From assembly GCA_003952965.2 (NCBI GenBank), contig CM025855.1, forward strand, positions 38,867,953-38,931,952: a DNA stretch of 64,000 nt. The letters run 5' to 3'. The number at the start of each line of letters is the position of its first letter. Position 1 is the stretch's first letter. Position numbers and translations under genes: made by a program. Below the pieces are notes generated by a model. That model was given only the letters and a program-made list of their open reading frames with translations, made no database searches and was not told the DNA's origin. This document shows, piece by piece, positions 12,328 through 26,134 of the stretch. The stretch is from Morella rubra (lineage: Eukaryota; Streptophyta; Magnoliopsida; Fagales; Myricaceae).

Positions 12328-12801
12328 GTGGCTCCCACAAATAAAAAACCCTAAAACCCTATCTCTCTCCCTCAGGTTCTCGTATCCTTCACTCGGATCT
12401 TCTTCAAGGCATCGCAGTGGAAAAAAAGGCCCGCTGTGTTCGTTTCTGTGATATAGACGGTTACGAGTACGCGCGGTGAGTGTGTGGACCTCTATTACAC
12501 TGTAAGAATTGGACTGAGGCCTCGAAGCAAAAACGAGGTCGCTTTTTTCTGTACTTATGCCCCTCCGCTGTGGGTGGGTCTGATACAAGCATATGATGAA
12601 GGATGGTGGTGGATCTGCTAAGTCCAGAAGCAAGATACACCTTTTACCTAAATTCTCAGGCCAAAAAAAAAACACATATTTGACTTTCTCAGAAAAACAA
12701 AAAGATATAAGTTAAATGTTTGACTTTATTCGTGGGCCGTGGCAAATATGTGACGGTTCGAAGTGGGGAATTTTACATGCATGCAACTTAACCCCAACAA
12801 G

Positions 12802-12836
<35 letters not shown>

Positions 12837-13936
12837 TCATGCAACTTATATATAAAATTATGTAAGTTGTCAAAATAAAATACAAAAAGAATTATTTTAT
12901 TTCCCCATTAAATAACTAATTTTAACCTGATAATTGGAGGACGATGTGAGACCATGTCTACTGACTGGTGGAACATGCCGAGTTAGGTTTCTTAACGTGA
13001 ACAGAATTTTTCAAAAATTTTATGCCTTTGTTGTGTCCAATTTGGTCGAGGATAATGGTTTTTCACTGTAACATTGAAGACTGATAATTAAGCGTTGGTC
13101 ATCGTTCCAAGAGATTATATGCTATTTTCCACCAGTGAAAAAGAATGTCCACGTGTTGTGAGTTAAGATGCAGAATAAGAGGTAGACAGTCTTATCTCTG
13201 TCCTCAACAGTTAAAACCTAAACTAGTGGTGTGTGGCCAGGGCCAAAAGTTGGTTATTTTTTTCTCATTTTAGTAGCGTCCAAAAATCTTTGAATTGAGA
13301 ACCTGTGACCTTGCTGGAGACACGAATTCTAAGGGAATTGTTGGGATAGCAAAATTTCTTAGATCTCTTTAAATTATGGAAGAAATTGTTTCAGATTAAG
13401 ATGTGCTCTGTATTTTTCCCGAAGACGCTGAGGAAAAACTAAACAAATAATGTCCATGCTAGGCAAGCTTGACAGTCGATGCTCACAAGTACGCCAAGCT
13501 TCGTTGACATTAGAGGTGTGGATGGAAATTATAAACACATATGTATGCTGCTCACAAGTAGAATGGTCATCTGGGCTAGCTGTATCGTTTATCAATCACC
13601 GCATGCGAGTTAAACGCATCAGTTTAGTCGCGTAATTGGAGAAGCATGCACGATACAGAGTAGAGAGAACAATGAGCCCACTAAAGCAATCTACCATTGA
13701 CATGAAGGGAATCAAGCAATGTTTCAATCGAAACAATGTCCTGAACATAAAGAACCGGGGGGGATTAAGGGTCAGAAGGACCTGAAATTAGCAACAGAGA
13801 CACTACTTGAAATTACCAACACGACCCATGCAACTAGAGAAAGCACCTAATTAGTGACTCCTTCACGATACTATTGCGCAGTTACGCAATTGAGAAGCAG
13901 AAAAAAAGAGATTTGAACTCGTAAGTAGTCTGGTTA
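12328..13936. other. intergenic: TOR 5' region and 3' side of the next gene
   Basis: No coding exon was recognised. It contains the TOR 5' leader and promoter (minus strand, upstream of 12327), a 33-A homopolymer at 12802-12834, and the 3' untranslated region of the neighbouring gene ending at 13937. Both flanking genes are on the minus strand. Confidence 0.6.
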
Positions 13937-16900
13937 TCACGGAGAGGTGACTTGTTTTCTGATTCTACTCGAGCGCCTAACCGGAGTAATAGTCTCCTCT
14001 TCGATATGTCCCTGATAAACCAACAAAAGGGTCATGCACAAGTGATGTCAGTTGATTATGGTTATTAGTTATAAAATGTTCATTGTAAAATACAAGGACA
14101 GTGATTAAATAATACTTACATGCTTGAAGGGAATCTTTTCGTACGTGGTAAAACTTCCATACGAAGGGGAGCCCATGGAGTACTCTGACGAAGAGGCAAG
14201 CGATTCTCTTTTGTTATTCTTCCTGGGCTTCCTTTCCTGGTTCTGAGCTTCACTTGACCCCTTCAGTCCTTTCTTGCTGCTGTAAGATGAACTCCTCTGA
14301 AAGCTGCTCATTTCCGAAGGGCATGATTCTCCAACCACGTCGACCTCAGTCTGCCAGTTCTGAGAATTGTTCTCATTGTTGGCTGAGATTGGACTGAAAT
14401 CCAATTTCTTAGTCAACTGTGGCTGCTCTACCTTGGTGGCAGTACTTGTGGTTGTGGGTTTGCCTTTCCTCACATAGATGAAAACCGAAGCAGCAATACA
14501 TGTCAAAACCAGCAAAGTAATTCGCAGCTCAGTCTCCCTAAAAGATCTCTCTTTTGACGAACTTATTGTGGACTGGTCCTCAACTTCGGAAACTGGTACA
14601 TTCTCAGCTGAAGCATCCAATTCTGAGCTTTCAGGTTTCTCATCCACTTTGGCAGACTCCTTTTCACTAAAAGAGATTGTCGCAGGTTCACCTTGGAGTT
14701 CCGCAGCTTCTGAAACTGGTACATTCTCAGATGAAGCATCCAATTCTGAGCTTTCAGGTTTCGCATCCACTTTGACGGACTCCTTTTCACTAAAGGAGAT
14801 TGTCGCAGGTTCACCTTGGAGTTCCGCAGCTCCTGAAACTTCAGATTGAATTTCTTCAGCCTTTGGACCCATAATTGGCTGTTCTTCGTCATTCACATCA
14901 CTCTTCTGCTGAGTGCCAAGGTTACCGGCAAGAACTTCTTCCTGTGTCTGCTGTACTTCTAAAGCGTCTGGTTCAATAACCTCAGCCTCTAGAGCCTGAA
15001 GCACTTCCTCAGATTCCGAAGTACCATGCTCTTTTGAGACCTCTACAGTCTCTTGGCTTGATTCTCCTTCATATTCTGGGTCATCAAGTCCTTCTGAAGC
15101 CTCTGATGTTCTCATGTTCTCATCCGCTTCAAGCTCAGGCTGAGCCTCCTCTTTCAGTGGTCTAATATCAACTTCTCTCTCCCTCGTTGAACCCAATGCA
15201 CGTTCAAACTTCTCGCTTCTCGCTTTATGACTGTGATCAAACAGACGGCACCCATCAACGGGTCTAGTCTCTGACAAAGTGGTCAAGTTATAAAAATGCA
15301 AGGGACCCGAAATATGTGCTCTCCTCTGAAGTACGGCATCATTTCAGAGACAAAGGAGATAGAATTAGCATACCAGCCAAATATTTTGAGCTAAACCACC
15401 AATATTTGCTTTTGCTGATTCAGAAATTTCGTGTGAGCTGTAAACCTTAAAGAAGCCAGACTCCTTAGTAACAGAACGATCTACGTCTCTGGAATTATTA
15501 GTTACTGAAATTGATAGACAAACAAGTGAGAGAACCAAAAGCAGCCCAAAGAACTTTGATCTCGCAAAGGACCGCACCTTAGCCCGCCCTTTCTCTGCAA
15601 TAGTTTCCTTTGGCAAATGACTAGTAATGGGGCCTGGTTCGCAAACATGGACCTCTTCTTGTTCATCTTCTCCTTTTACTGTTTCAACGGAAGAAACATC
15701 CTCCGTTTCTTTCTGCGAATCATCCGAGTGAGTCTCTTCCGTAAATTCAAGGTCGAAAAGCTTCCAGAAATAAAGCTTTCCTCCTCGAGTCGTCCGACAT
15801 CACTTTCCTCGTTGAGATAAAGCTCGATTCGAGGATTCGGTCTGTAATGAAGAAACTGAGGTCTCGGAGAGAGGTAATTGGTTTTAGGATCATATGGAGG
15901 CCTTGAAGGGTCTGCATCAAGAGGCGCCACAGTAGGATACGACCACGAACACGAAGAAGTAGGACTAATCTTAAAAGTTGGGTCTAGATTAACGCAATCT
16001 GGTTCCTCCAACAACGGTTTCGAGTCAATCTTGGAACTCAAAGGTACCTCAGCATCAAGGACTTCCTCGCAGCTCAAAGCTTCTGAGCTTAAAGAAGCCG
16101 TGAGAGGTACCTCCTTGTCATCTGAAGCCTCCACCTCAATATCTTGCAGACCAATATCTGCCTTGGCATCAATATCTTCCACGACATCCGAGAATCTCAC
16201 TGACCGGAACGGACTTTTCTCGTTGGAGAACGATAGGGAAGTCCGAGCAGGCTCGTTCCTCTCAACCAATATCTTCTTTTTCGGAGACGGAGCAATCTTG
16301 GAAGCCGCTGAGATCGTCGGAGACATGAAATTTTTTGTGCCCTTTGAGGAAGCCGGGGATCGAACTCTTCCCAGTTTTGGATTCTGGTCTTTTGTGTTTT
16401 CTTTCTCCTCTTGATCCCGCAAAGAAGATACGCTCTCTCTCCCCATCGAGTTTCTTCGCGTAAACTCTGCAACTTTTCAAAATGGAAAGAACATAAATAG
16501 AGGACTTCATCGTTTAAAACTGGCTCTTGGGAAAATAGAAATGAAGATATTTGCTACAGATAGAACTACATATATCGTAAATGAAGATATTTCCTGGAGA
16601 AAGCTATCCTTTTCAAAATACAGACAAATAAAGGAAGCTGGTTCTTCGAATCTTAATTCTGGGCATATTATCATGGAAGAATTTTCTCTAGAAAAATTGT
16701 CCTAGCAAATATTTCCCTTCCACGTTCCAACTAATAACAGAATGAAAGAACCGTAAAAAACTTCAATAAGCGTTTGTTTCCTTTTCGTCTTTCTTTCTTG
16801 AAAATCCAAAAAAGTAGAAGACAAACGAACATAAGGAATGGATTTTTCCAATCCTTTTTATTCTACTTTGCTACCCTACTCGGCAGCCAAACAGAGATCT

Positions 16901-17146
16901 CATTACCGTAAAAGAAACTAGAACATAAAATAAAGCAAGGGTTTGAAAGAGAGACGAACCTGAAGGACTATTGGCCGGCGTATTCGGATTGAAGCCTCTC
17001 GGGTTGGCAACTATAGAGGGTTTCGCAAATGGGTTCCCACTGAAACTCCTCCTCATGGGATTGCTGATTTCTGAGTTTCTCGAATTGGAATTTGGCCTGC
17101 TTGAAGTTAATGGTGAGGAAGAATATTTGTTTGAAGGCACAGCCAT
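13937..17146 (-). CDS. plant-specific acidic membrane protein with KNFMSPTIS motif (apparent frameshift)
   Basis: I recognise this as an uncharacterised plant-only family of large proteins, without a known biochemical role. Exons: 16960-17146, 15374-16466, 14120-15325 and 13937-14011. A basic, Ser/Pro-rich N-terminus carries GRVRSPASSKGTKNFMSP and PFRSVRFSDVVEDID. An acidic region follows. The first hydrophobic segment (KFFGLLLVLSLVCLSISV, about residue 370) precedes a Glu-rich domain with two 41-residue repeats. The second (LRITLLVLTCIAASVFIYV) is near residue 700, and a basic tail ends ITPVRRSSRIRKQVTSP. The product would be about 853 residues. Exon 2 is one base short: near 15753-15760 the frame changes between SGSFS and LEFTEETHSDDSQ, and exon phases require the missing base. 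This is either an assembly error or a disabling mutation. Confidence 0.8.
14584..14829 (-). repeat. in-frame 123-bp tandem repeat (41 residues x2)
   Basis: Two adjacent 123-bp units (14584-14706 and 14707-14829) encode near-identical 41-residue blocks starting AAELQGEPATISFSEKES. They differ by only a few substitutions. The repeat lies in exon 3 of the acidic membrane protein gene, between its two hydrophobic segments, and keeps the frame. Confidence 0.95.
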
Positions 17147-19644
17147 TGATTTCTCTGATTTGAATGATGGGTCGCTGGTGATTGATCAGTATAGACAGAA
17201 AAATAGAAAATCTGTAGCAAGAATGGTAAGGTTAGTGAGGATCTTGGAGAATTACAATGAGAGAGTTAGAGAGAGAGAGAGAGAGAGACGGGGATGGAGG
17301 ATTTGATGTAACGGCTAGTTTTCAAAGTGAAAGGGGGAGTTTGGGAATTTAAAGGGTGAGGCTTTTATGACCGTTGGGAAAATTGTGGGATTATCAGGCG
17401 AGGAAGATCGAAAAGGTTGGAGCCGTTGTATCATAAACTTTTTCTGAAGTGTTAAGACTGCGGAGGTAGCCGTTGACAATCTCTAACTTTGATTGCCTTT
17501 AAAGTTGTGGATGTTGTGATCACGTGATTAGGAAAGAAAATAAATACATTTTACTCACTAATTATTAATTCTATAATTTTTGTATCCCTTGCTGTTTTTG
17601 TCACTAACTATTTTATAAAGGTAAAATCAATTTTAAATGTCAAAAAAATTAATTTTCTATCGAAATTAACTAAAAATTTTAACAGAGTTCAAATGCCTAG
17701 AATTAATAATCCATAAATAATAGATTTGGTACAGTGTTAAGACAGGTAATGAAGTGTATTGATCTCAAAACAGAAAGAAGAAAGAAGTAATTTTTGGCAT
17801 GATTGAAGCGACATTTGAAATTTCATTGACTTGGAAATGAAAGGGCACACTCATCCTTGATCATACATTAAATTGAGTGATATACATCGATTCAGACTCA
17901 AAACCAATACCGCGTTCAAATTGGAGACTTTCCACAGTGAAGTTGCATCAGACATTTGCATCTAAAGACTAAACTTGATTTTCAGCTCCACCTGGTTAGA
18001 TTCACAAAATAAGATTTATTATATTGCATCAGTCTCCATAATACATGTTTTGAAATAATTGTTATTTATAAACATCTTTTTTTAAAACCTATCATTTACA
18101 CTAAAATACAAAAAAAATTAAAAATTAAAAAAAAATTGCTGGTAATTAGCTTGAAAGCCAATCAAAAGTAGGCAAACTGTAAATTTAGGTGTCTTGAATT
18201 CAAATATCAGTTAGATTGTAAGTGTGTACAAAAATTTCAGTAAGAACTAGAATATTCTGTCTAACCAAAATCAAAATTGATACAAGACTTACCCCAATTC
18301 TGGTAGAAATATCATAATTTTTTGTTTGGGTATTTTTTATTTACTTGGCTCATGTGATTTATATGATACAAGTATTTGTGTGTGTTTTTAATCTGTCTTC
18401 ATTATTTAGAGTTTGGAGTTTGGTAGTAGGAGTAATATTTTGTTAGATATTTATTATTTGTGTATCTTTTATTAGACGTTGTATGAATTATTATAATTTC
18501 ATTTAGTTTTTCGTTTATATTGTGTGACAATATTGTTTATTGGTCACACATATATGGGCAAAAAGCACAAATTAAAATAGCCATAGAACCAATAAAATTT
18601 TTAATCTTATTATTTAAAATAGAAACATAAAAATATTGTGATTAACTTACGATGGGTATAATACACTTAAAACAGAAATAATTTAAATAGAACTCATAAA
18701 TTCAATTTGACCTAAAGACGTACTAAATTTGACCCTAAAATGCTTTAAATGATTTTCGGCTCATATAAAAATTTACTTAAAAAACCTCACAAATAAATAT
18801 CAAAATTTTTTATTTTTCAATAAATATGGAAATCGAAACCAAAATATGTGTTCTGATTAGGGCTGAATAAAATCGGAACTGACCACAAATCGAACCGAAT
18901 TTGAGGTCTTGTGATCCAAATTCAGTCCGGTCCGGTCCAGGTCTTATATTTTTTAATTTTTTTTTATACAAACTTAAAACTTTAACCCTAAAACTATGCG
19001 TTTTGAGTTCTTTGACCATGCTCTATTCATTCATTTCTGTCATATGAGATCTATAATGTTATAAATATTATGCAAACCATATTTAGAAAAAAAATAAAAA
19101 AAGAAAAAAATTAATCTAGAAACTTAAGTGGTTTAACCGGACTTTATAAGTGGACCGGTCCGGTCCTTCAATTTAGACACAACTGAAAACCAAACTTCTA
19201 ATTGTACAACTCTAATCCAAATTACAGGAACGGGAGGGACTATTCCGATCCTGGATATGCCCATCCTTAAGATGCCCTCGTTTTACACATCTTTCAAGGG
19301 TGTATATATCCACGGGATTCTACCTACCCTGCCAGCCAATTACAGTACATTCTCTATTTGCTCCAAAGTGCTATTTTGAACGGGACATCAGACTAGTTAC
19401 TACACAGGCTCCGTTCATTACACAAAAAAAAAAAAATTGAGCATGTTTCGGTTTTGACACAAAAAAGTGCTTTATCCAAACATAGAACTTTGGACGAAAT
19501 TGCTTTATCCAGAAAAAATTACCATCGTACGTGTCACATAACACACATGCTCTTCTCTCACGTTCTATTGTCCTTAAACCCCCGCCTATCCTCAATCTCT
19601 GTCACCCAAAAGCCCTTCCCGTCTCTGTAACGGAAAGTACGGCC
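17147..19644. other. intergenic: divergent promoters
   Basis: This 2.5-kb AT-rich spacer separates the minus-strand acidic membrane protein gene from the plus-strand AspRS gene. A GA microsatellite (about 17268-17288) lies in the probable leader of the former. A 27-codon ATG-started frame (19547-19630) precedes the AspRS start and would be a uORF if transcription begins upstream of it. Nothing else was recognised. Confidence 0.6.
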
Positions 19645-22600
19645 ATGTCCCTCCTTCTCCTTAGAGCCTTCCCTCTCATTTCCCTCCGCTCCAACTCTCT
19701 TGCTATACTCCGGGCCATTCTCAAACCACTGCCCAAAGCAATTACTGGGAATAGAGCTCTTTTCTCTGTTTCCGCTTCCGCCGCTGGGACGCACATTACC
19801 AACGCCAAATCATCACCATCACCTCTCGACAACTCTCTCGAATGGGTTAGCCGGACTGGGCTCTGTGGCGACTTATCAGCCACCGATGTGGGTAAACGGG
19901 TCCGCCTATGCGGGTGGGTCGCGCTCCACCGGGTCCACGGTGGTCTCACCTTTCTCAATCTCAGGGACCATACCGGTATAGTTCAGGTATGCTTCTCTTA
20001 CTTAGATATTTTATAATCGGTTTGCTTGATTATGGCTTTTCATAAATTTACATATTTGTGATGTTGTAGACTTGTGGTACTGATGACGATGTTTACTGTG
20101 TCACATAAGCTCATATCAGTGCATTTCTTGATTTACGTGGACTTTGATTCGGTTTCATTTGTTTTTCGCAGTGTAATTGCTTTAATTTTTTCCTCTTTTA
20201 ATGTTACCTGTGTTCAATTTCAGGTTACGACGCTACCAGATGAGTTTCCTGATGCACATTCCACTGTTAATGACTTGAGGTCGAGTATGTGGTTGCTGTG
20301 GAGGGCATTGTTCGGTCTCGGCCAAGTGAGTCGGTCAACAAGAAAATGAAAACTGGATTAATAGAGGTAACTTTTATCACGTGAAATTACTTCGTTATTG
20401 ATGTTATGTTGGAGATTGCCGATATAATGTTGCCTGTTTTCAGTGGTGATGCCATTAAATATAAATGGTTACTGGAAGGCAAAAAGAAAGAGAGAAAGTT
20501 ACTCTACGTACTTCCTCTTCTGTTGATTTGACATTCTTTAGGGGTATCTTTTTGGTTTTTACATATGATATTGGAGCTACAGTTTTGTAATTTAAACGTC
20601 CAATCTGCCTTTCCTCCTGAATATAAGTTGTGATCTTATAAATAGCCCTCGAATGGATATCACAATTAAAAGCATAGAGTAGGTGTAATTTGGGTTTCTT
20701 TCATTTCATACACCTGTTTTACATTTGGTTACGTATATGTTTTTAGCATTAGGGATCATGGCAATTGGTTGTCACTTTTCCCTAGTTGGGCATATGTGTT
20801 ATCGTCTCCTTCCGGTAGATCATGTAATAGTCTCCATAATTTCAGGTTGCGGCAGAGCACGTTCAAGTGTTGAATGCTGTGAAATCCAAGTTACCATTCT
20901 TAGTTACTACAGCAGAGGATGCAAAAGATTCTGTTAAAGAGGAGATCCGTCTGAGGTAGCTGGCTTGAAACTACTCTCATCTTTGGTTCTGGGATTTCTA
21001 TTTATATAAAGTACTGACTTACAATTACCCAAAGAAAAGGACTGACTGACGTCTTATCAGATATCGATGTCTTGATCTACGGCGGCAACAAATGAATTAC
21101 AACATAATGCTGCGACATAAGGTGGTTAAATTTCTTCGAAGATATCTAGAGGACACACATGGTTTTGTGGAGGTACGATGTGAAATTTTTGCTGTAATAT
21201 TCTGTGCTTAGTTGAGTTATCATCTGTACTTGACTTTTTTGATGGTTATAAGGTAGATTGAGACTCCAATACTCTCTAGATCCACTCCAGAAGGGGCAAG
21301 GGATTATTTGGTTCCCTCAAGAGTTCAGGTATCTGCTTTTTTTTCCAGCTTCCACTCAACTCATTTTTATTTTTTCTTGCCATTTGTTCTCAACAAGCTT
21401 GTGTACAATCTACTTGGGATTTATGCTACAAACTACAAAGCATAACAGTTTTCCATGTTAACGTCATTTCTTATTGTCCGTTTTTTCCCCGGAGGTGCTC
21501 TGATGTGTCTTCTAATCCTGGATGTCGTTACATAAGCTAAAAGCATTATTGCGTACTTTTGATATCTGAAATGTCCCAAACATTATCATGAAAGAAACTA
21601 AAAGAAAGTACAAGATGCTGCCTTGATTGTGCTTGACAAAGATCTGAGGTGCTCTTCTTTTGAGGTTTAAGAACAATTCAGGATGATTATAGACCTATTA
21701 TTTTAGTGAAAGAGATGAATGTACAGGAAAACCTCAACCATTTGATGCTTTATAGTTATCTTTCCAAAATTTTGGTACTTCTGCAATGATGAATAAGATT
21801 ATTTTGTTGAGACTCATAAATCTTCATAGTTTATGTCTCTTTCTTGCAATGCTTTCTTCATGCCCTGCAGGCCTACTCATTGTAATGTCTATTTTGAAGC
21901 CAGGAACATTCTATGCTTTGCCTCAAAGTCCACAACTGTTTAAGCAGATGTTAATGGTTTCTGGTTTTGACAAGTATTATCAAATAGCAAGGTAATGGTT
22001 TCCTGACTAGCTGTTTGAGCCAGTATTATTGGTCACTTCATGGTTGCTTCTTCTAAAGCAGAAATAGCTGGTTCTCAATGTGATTTGAGTTCTCCAATTT
22101 CTTCTGTCAAACTCATTGCTCTTTGCGGCCTCCATTCTTTATCCAAGACACATATGATGAGAATAACTGAACACGGCTCTGCTGTTGTTAAATAAACAAA
22201 CAATTAGGCACCGTGTCTTTTTAGTTCTCTCCCCCCCCCCACCCTTTTTCACTTTTCTCTCCCTTTTTTCTGGGAAGGTGTTTGGTGTGTATATGTTTTG
22301 GCAATATTCTATGAAATTTCTGATTCAACTTTTCATTGCATGTCTGCAGATGTTTCCGTGATGAAGATCTACGAGCAGATAGGCAACCTGAATTCACACA
22401 GCTTGATATGGAAATGGCTTTCACTCCTTTGGAGGACATGTTGAGGCTTAATGAAGATATGATCAGAAAGGTTTGTTTATATGGTTTAAGTTAGCAAGTC
22501 TCTCTCATTGTATACGGGAAAATCCAAAATGGGAGTTCAAGAAGTAAGTTTGAAGGAAACATCCTTGACCGGGTATGACGGTATTCATGATTTTAGAAGC

Positions 22601-25600
22601 GTATAATGGGACAATGGAAGGGATGGGCAAAGGGAACAAATAAGTCAGAAGAATATGAAGACAACCATCTCTGATAGGCATTAGATCCCATTGGGGTTTA
22701 GAGAGCGAGGATGGAGTCACTGATTATTTCACTGGAGATGTTGCGGGTATAATCGAGCTGGGATATATGAAGTTAGGAATTAGTATTCTCAGAGTTTTTA
22801 CCAATATAGATATGGGATAAACTTGTACTTAGCTACGTAATGGTATATTTTTTGATATAGTAGGGATCAAACAATTTGTCACATTGTTCTCTGAGGATAA
22901 TATTGGAAAATTGATTAAGCTTAACATTGAGTCACGATTTCGCAATAAAAGCAAATTTTGGGATATCAACTAGTTTCAGCCTATGAGCCTCCTAACTTTG
23001 CTGAGGTTCATCTTATAATGAACCAAGCTTGCCAATGAACCAATCCAGTTTCATTGACACCTTTTCAAGATGTCGGTTGAGACATCTTCACAAGTAGTCT
23101 CTGGGTAACATTTGGGTTTCAACCGTACAGCAAACCGATTTTATGGTCAGATACTATGCTTCATTGATTTTATGATGTATGTTATGTTTATTTTGCGGAT
23201 AGCATCAGTCTAGGTTCTGCAAATTATGCGTTTAATTATACAATATATATGTTGCAGGTTTTCTTAGAGATCAAAGGTGTCCAGCTACCGAACCCCTTCC
23301 CAAGGCTTACATATGCTGAAGCAATAAGGAGATACGGTTCCGACAGGCCAGATATTAGATTTAATCTTGAGTTAAAAGATGTAATCTACTATTTCCTGAC
23401 TAGTTTACATAGCACAGTAGCCTTTTATGGGTGTTAATACCTTCAAAAACTTGTTAAGAGAAACATGCAAATTAGGTTTCAGCTGGTAATGCATGCATTT
23501 TTTGTGCCGTCAACATTTAAAGAAAGAATAACACATAAGATTTGACGTGAAGATTGACCTACTGTTATATTAGGTCTACACTGAATGCTTGCGTAAGAAA
23601 AAAAAATGTGACACTTAAATTGGACTTATTAAGAGCCAAACTTGTGCATGGTTATAGTACACAATATCTCTCTCTGTTCTCATGAAACTTGCAATTACCA
23701 TGTAGAGGTTCATATGGAGCAGTTTTTGAAAATTCTCCTCAACTTGCTAAATTTTGTATAGGTTTATTGAGAGTGTTTATTTATTGGAGCTGCAGGTATC
23801 TGATACTTTCTCAGATTCCCCCTTCAGGGTTTTTGCAGATACCTTGAAGAGTGGGGGAATTATTAAAGTGCTACGCGTGCCCTCGGGTGCTAAAAATTAT
23901 TCAAACACAGCTCTTAAGAAAGGTGATATTTACAATGAGGCAATCAAATCTGGAGCTAAGGGGTTGCCTTTCTTAAAGGTCATGGATGATGGTAAAACAG
24001 TTTTATATTTTATGGGTGTGGTGATATGTATAATTGAAGGTGGATAGATTTTTTGGTTCCACCATTGACAGTTTTAATTTTCTGATTTTAGGGAGTTTTG
24101 AGGGAATTCCTGCACTGGTATCAAGTTTGGATCCTACAACCAAAGAGCGACTGCTGAGTGAATGCTCTGCTGGACCAGGTGATATCATTTTGTTTGCAGT
24201 TGGTCAACAAGCGTCAGTGAATAGAACTCTTGATCGTCTGAGGATGTTTGTGGCTCATGAGATGGGGTTGGTTGACCATGTAAGGTTCTAACCTGCCATC
24301 CAGTTTCAATATATAAAATCAAAGTTCTCTTATTTCCCTCTAATGTTTGTTTATTGTTGTTGTCTGATGTTTAGTCCAGGCATTCAATTTTGTGGGTAAC
24401 TGATTTCCCAATGTTTGAGTGGAATGATTCAGAACAGAGGCTTGAGGTATGTTTTCATGTTTGTAATATGCCCTTGCAATTCCAATGAAGTGTGATTCAT
24501 TCCTGTTGTGAAAAACATTACTGTTGAAATTGTTTCACGATGTTAAACCATCACTGTGATTCTTTTCTGTGTATCTTGTTTCTTGTTCATTTTGATATGA
24601 GCTGGTAGATTGTCACAATATTGAATTTTACTACTTGAATGATTCTTGACATGATAGATTCTTATATTACTTTGTTATTAGTATTGCTACGGCGGGTTTG
24701 TGTCTAAACATCTTATAATTCAGTGCTCCGAAGTTTTTTCCAGCCCTCTAATAACTACTACACCTGTATTTTCTATTGAGGTAAAATTATGGGAAGGTTA
24801 ACTTTCCATTTTATCCATTTAAACCACCCTGTTTCGGTCTGATATCACAGATTCCTGTCATAAGATAAAACTCTGGGAATTAAGATACTTTTCTTGTGAG
24901 TTTAATATTCTGTCCAGAATCAGCAGATCATGCTTTCTCATCCTCTGTGATTTTACATAAAAAAGGAGTCACAAGGCTTTGGTATTCTATTGTGTTGGTT
25001 GTTAGCACTTTTTTTCATGTAAACGATATTTTAAAGGAATTTGGTGGCGAAATCCTGAGATAAAGTGAGTAGATGTCTTGTATGTAGATTCCTACTTTTA
25101 TCTTGGGTTGTTTTTCAAGATAGAGTTTCTGTTCAATTGAGTGTTGATGGAACTGGTTGGAAGGGATCTTTTATTGCTCATTTTTGTCATCTCTACCTGG
25201 GCATATAAAATCATAGTTTTGCAGGCCTTGCATCACCCGTTCACTGCTCCAAATCCTGAAGACACGGATGATCTTGCATCTGCTCGTGCGTTAGCTTATG
25301 ATATGGTTTACAATGGAGTTGAGGTGATTTGTTAATATCTATTATTGTTCTTTGTTGTCTCTATTTTCTGGCATCTGCAAACCTGAAGCTTCTACAGTAA
25401 TTCTGTCTCCGATGTTGATTCCCGAATGTGTTGTTACCTTGTTTATCTTGGTCCTCTCAGATTGGTGGGGGAAGTTTGAGAATATATAGACGCGACATAC
25501 AACAAAAGGTTTTGGAAATTGTGGGCATCTCCCAGGAACAGGCAAGTGGATCTTTTGTGCGCTGTTACTGGCTTTGCACGCTTTTTGTTATGGCTATTGT

Positions 25601-26134
25601 TTAAGCGAAATGTACTGTCTGTATGCAAAGATCAAAGAGTGCTTTGTTCTTGGTTATCTTTGCGTCCTTTGATCTCTGTATAGGACAACGTGATAATTCT
25701 TCAATTCTCAACAGGCTGAAGCGAAGTTTGGCTATCTACTGGAGGCATTAGACATGGGTGCTCCTCCACATGGTATGATGAGATCGACCCTCACAACAAA
25801 TGACAGCTCATTACTTGCATATTTATATACATACCATATGCATTTTTCTTTAATGGACTGGGTAATTTTGTAATTTTAATCCAAATACAACTTGTTGGCT
25901 GGTTAACCCTCACTGAATTCTTTGAATATTAATCCACTGGGAGGTTCTTATTTTTCCTTTGCAGGAGGAATTGCTTATGGGTTAGATAGATTGGTTATGT
26001 TGTTGACCGGTGCCAACTCTATCAGAGATGTCATAGCTTTCCCAAAGACAACAACTGCACAGTGTGCCCTCACCCGGGCACCATCAGAGGTGGATCCCCA
26101 GCAGTTGAAAGATCTGTCATTTCCAAGCCAATAG
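19645..26134 (+). CDS. aspartyl-tRNA synthetase, bacterial type, plastid/mitochondrial
   Basis: It charges tRNA-Asp for organellar translation. Exons: 19645-19986, 20224-20366, 20846-20955, 21061-21172, 21257-21328, 21900-21991, 22350-22470, 23258-23380, 23796-23991, 24092-24279, 24375-24446, 25225-25323, 25461-25541, 25715-25772 and 25965-26134, giving about 659 residues. A Ser/Leu/Arg-rich transit peptide precedes an OB-fold ([20 protein letters not shown]). Next come class II motif 2 ([18 protein letters not shown]), a bacterial-type GAD insertion ([18 protein letters not shown]) and motif 3 ([14 protein letters not shown]). The GAD domain and transit peptide argue for the organellar rather than the cytosolic enzyme. 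Intron 13 has a GC donor (GCAAGT). Exon 2 is one base short near 20280-20283, between VNDLR and EYVVAVEG; an assembly error seems likely because the gene is normally essential. Confidence 0.93.

Noticed and set aside
12802-12834. 33-A run as the tail of a retrocopy
   Set aside because: No coding or element-like sequence precedes it on either side; treated as a homopolymer.
19531-19644. N-terminal extension of AspRS from 19531 as an alternative targeting start
   Set aside because: The in-frame codon at 19531 is GTG; the first in-frame ATG is 19645.
21251-21257. Apparent frameshift at the start of AspRS exon 5 (GTAGATTGAG)
   Set aside because: Using the second AG (GGTAG/ATTGAG) as acceptor gives [17 protein letters not shown] in frame, so no base is missing.
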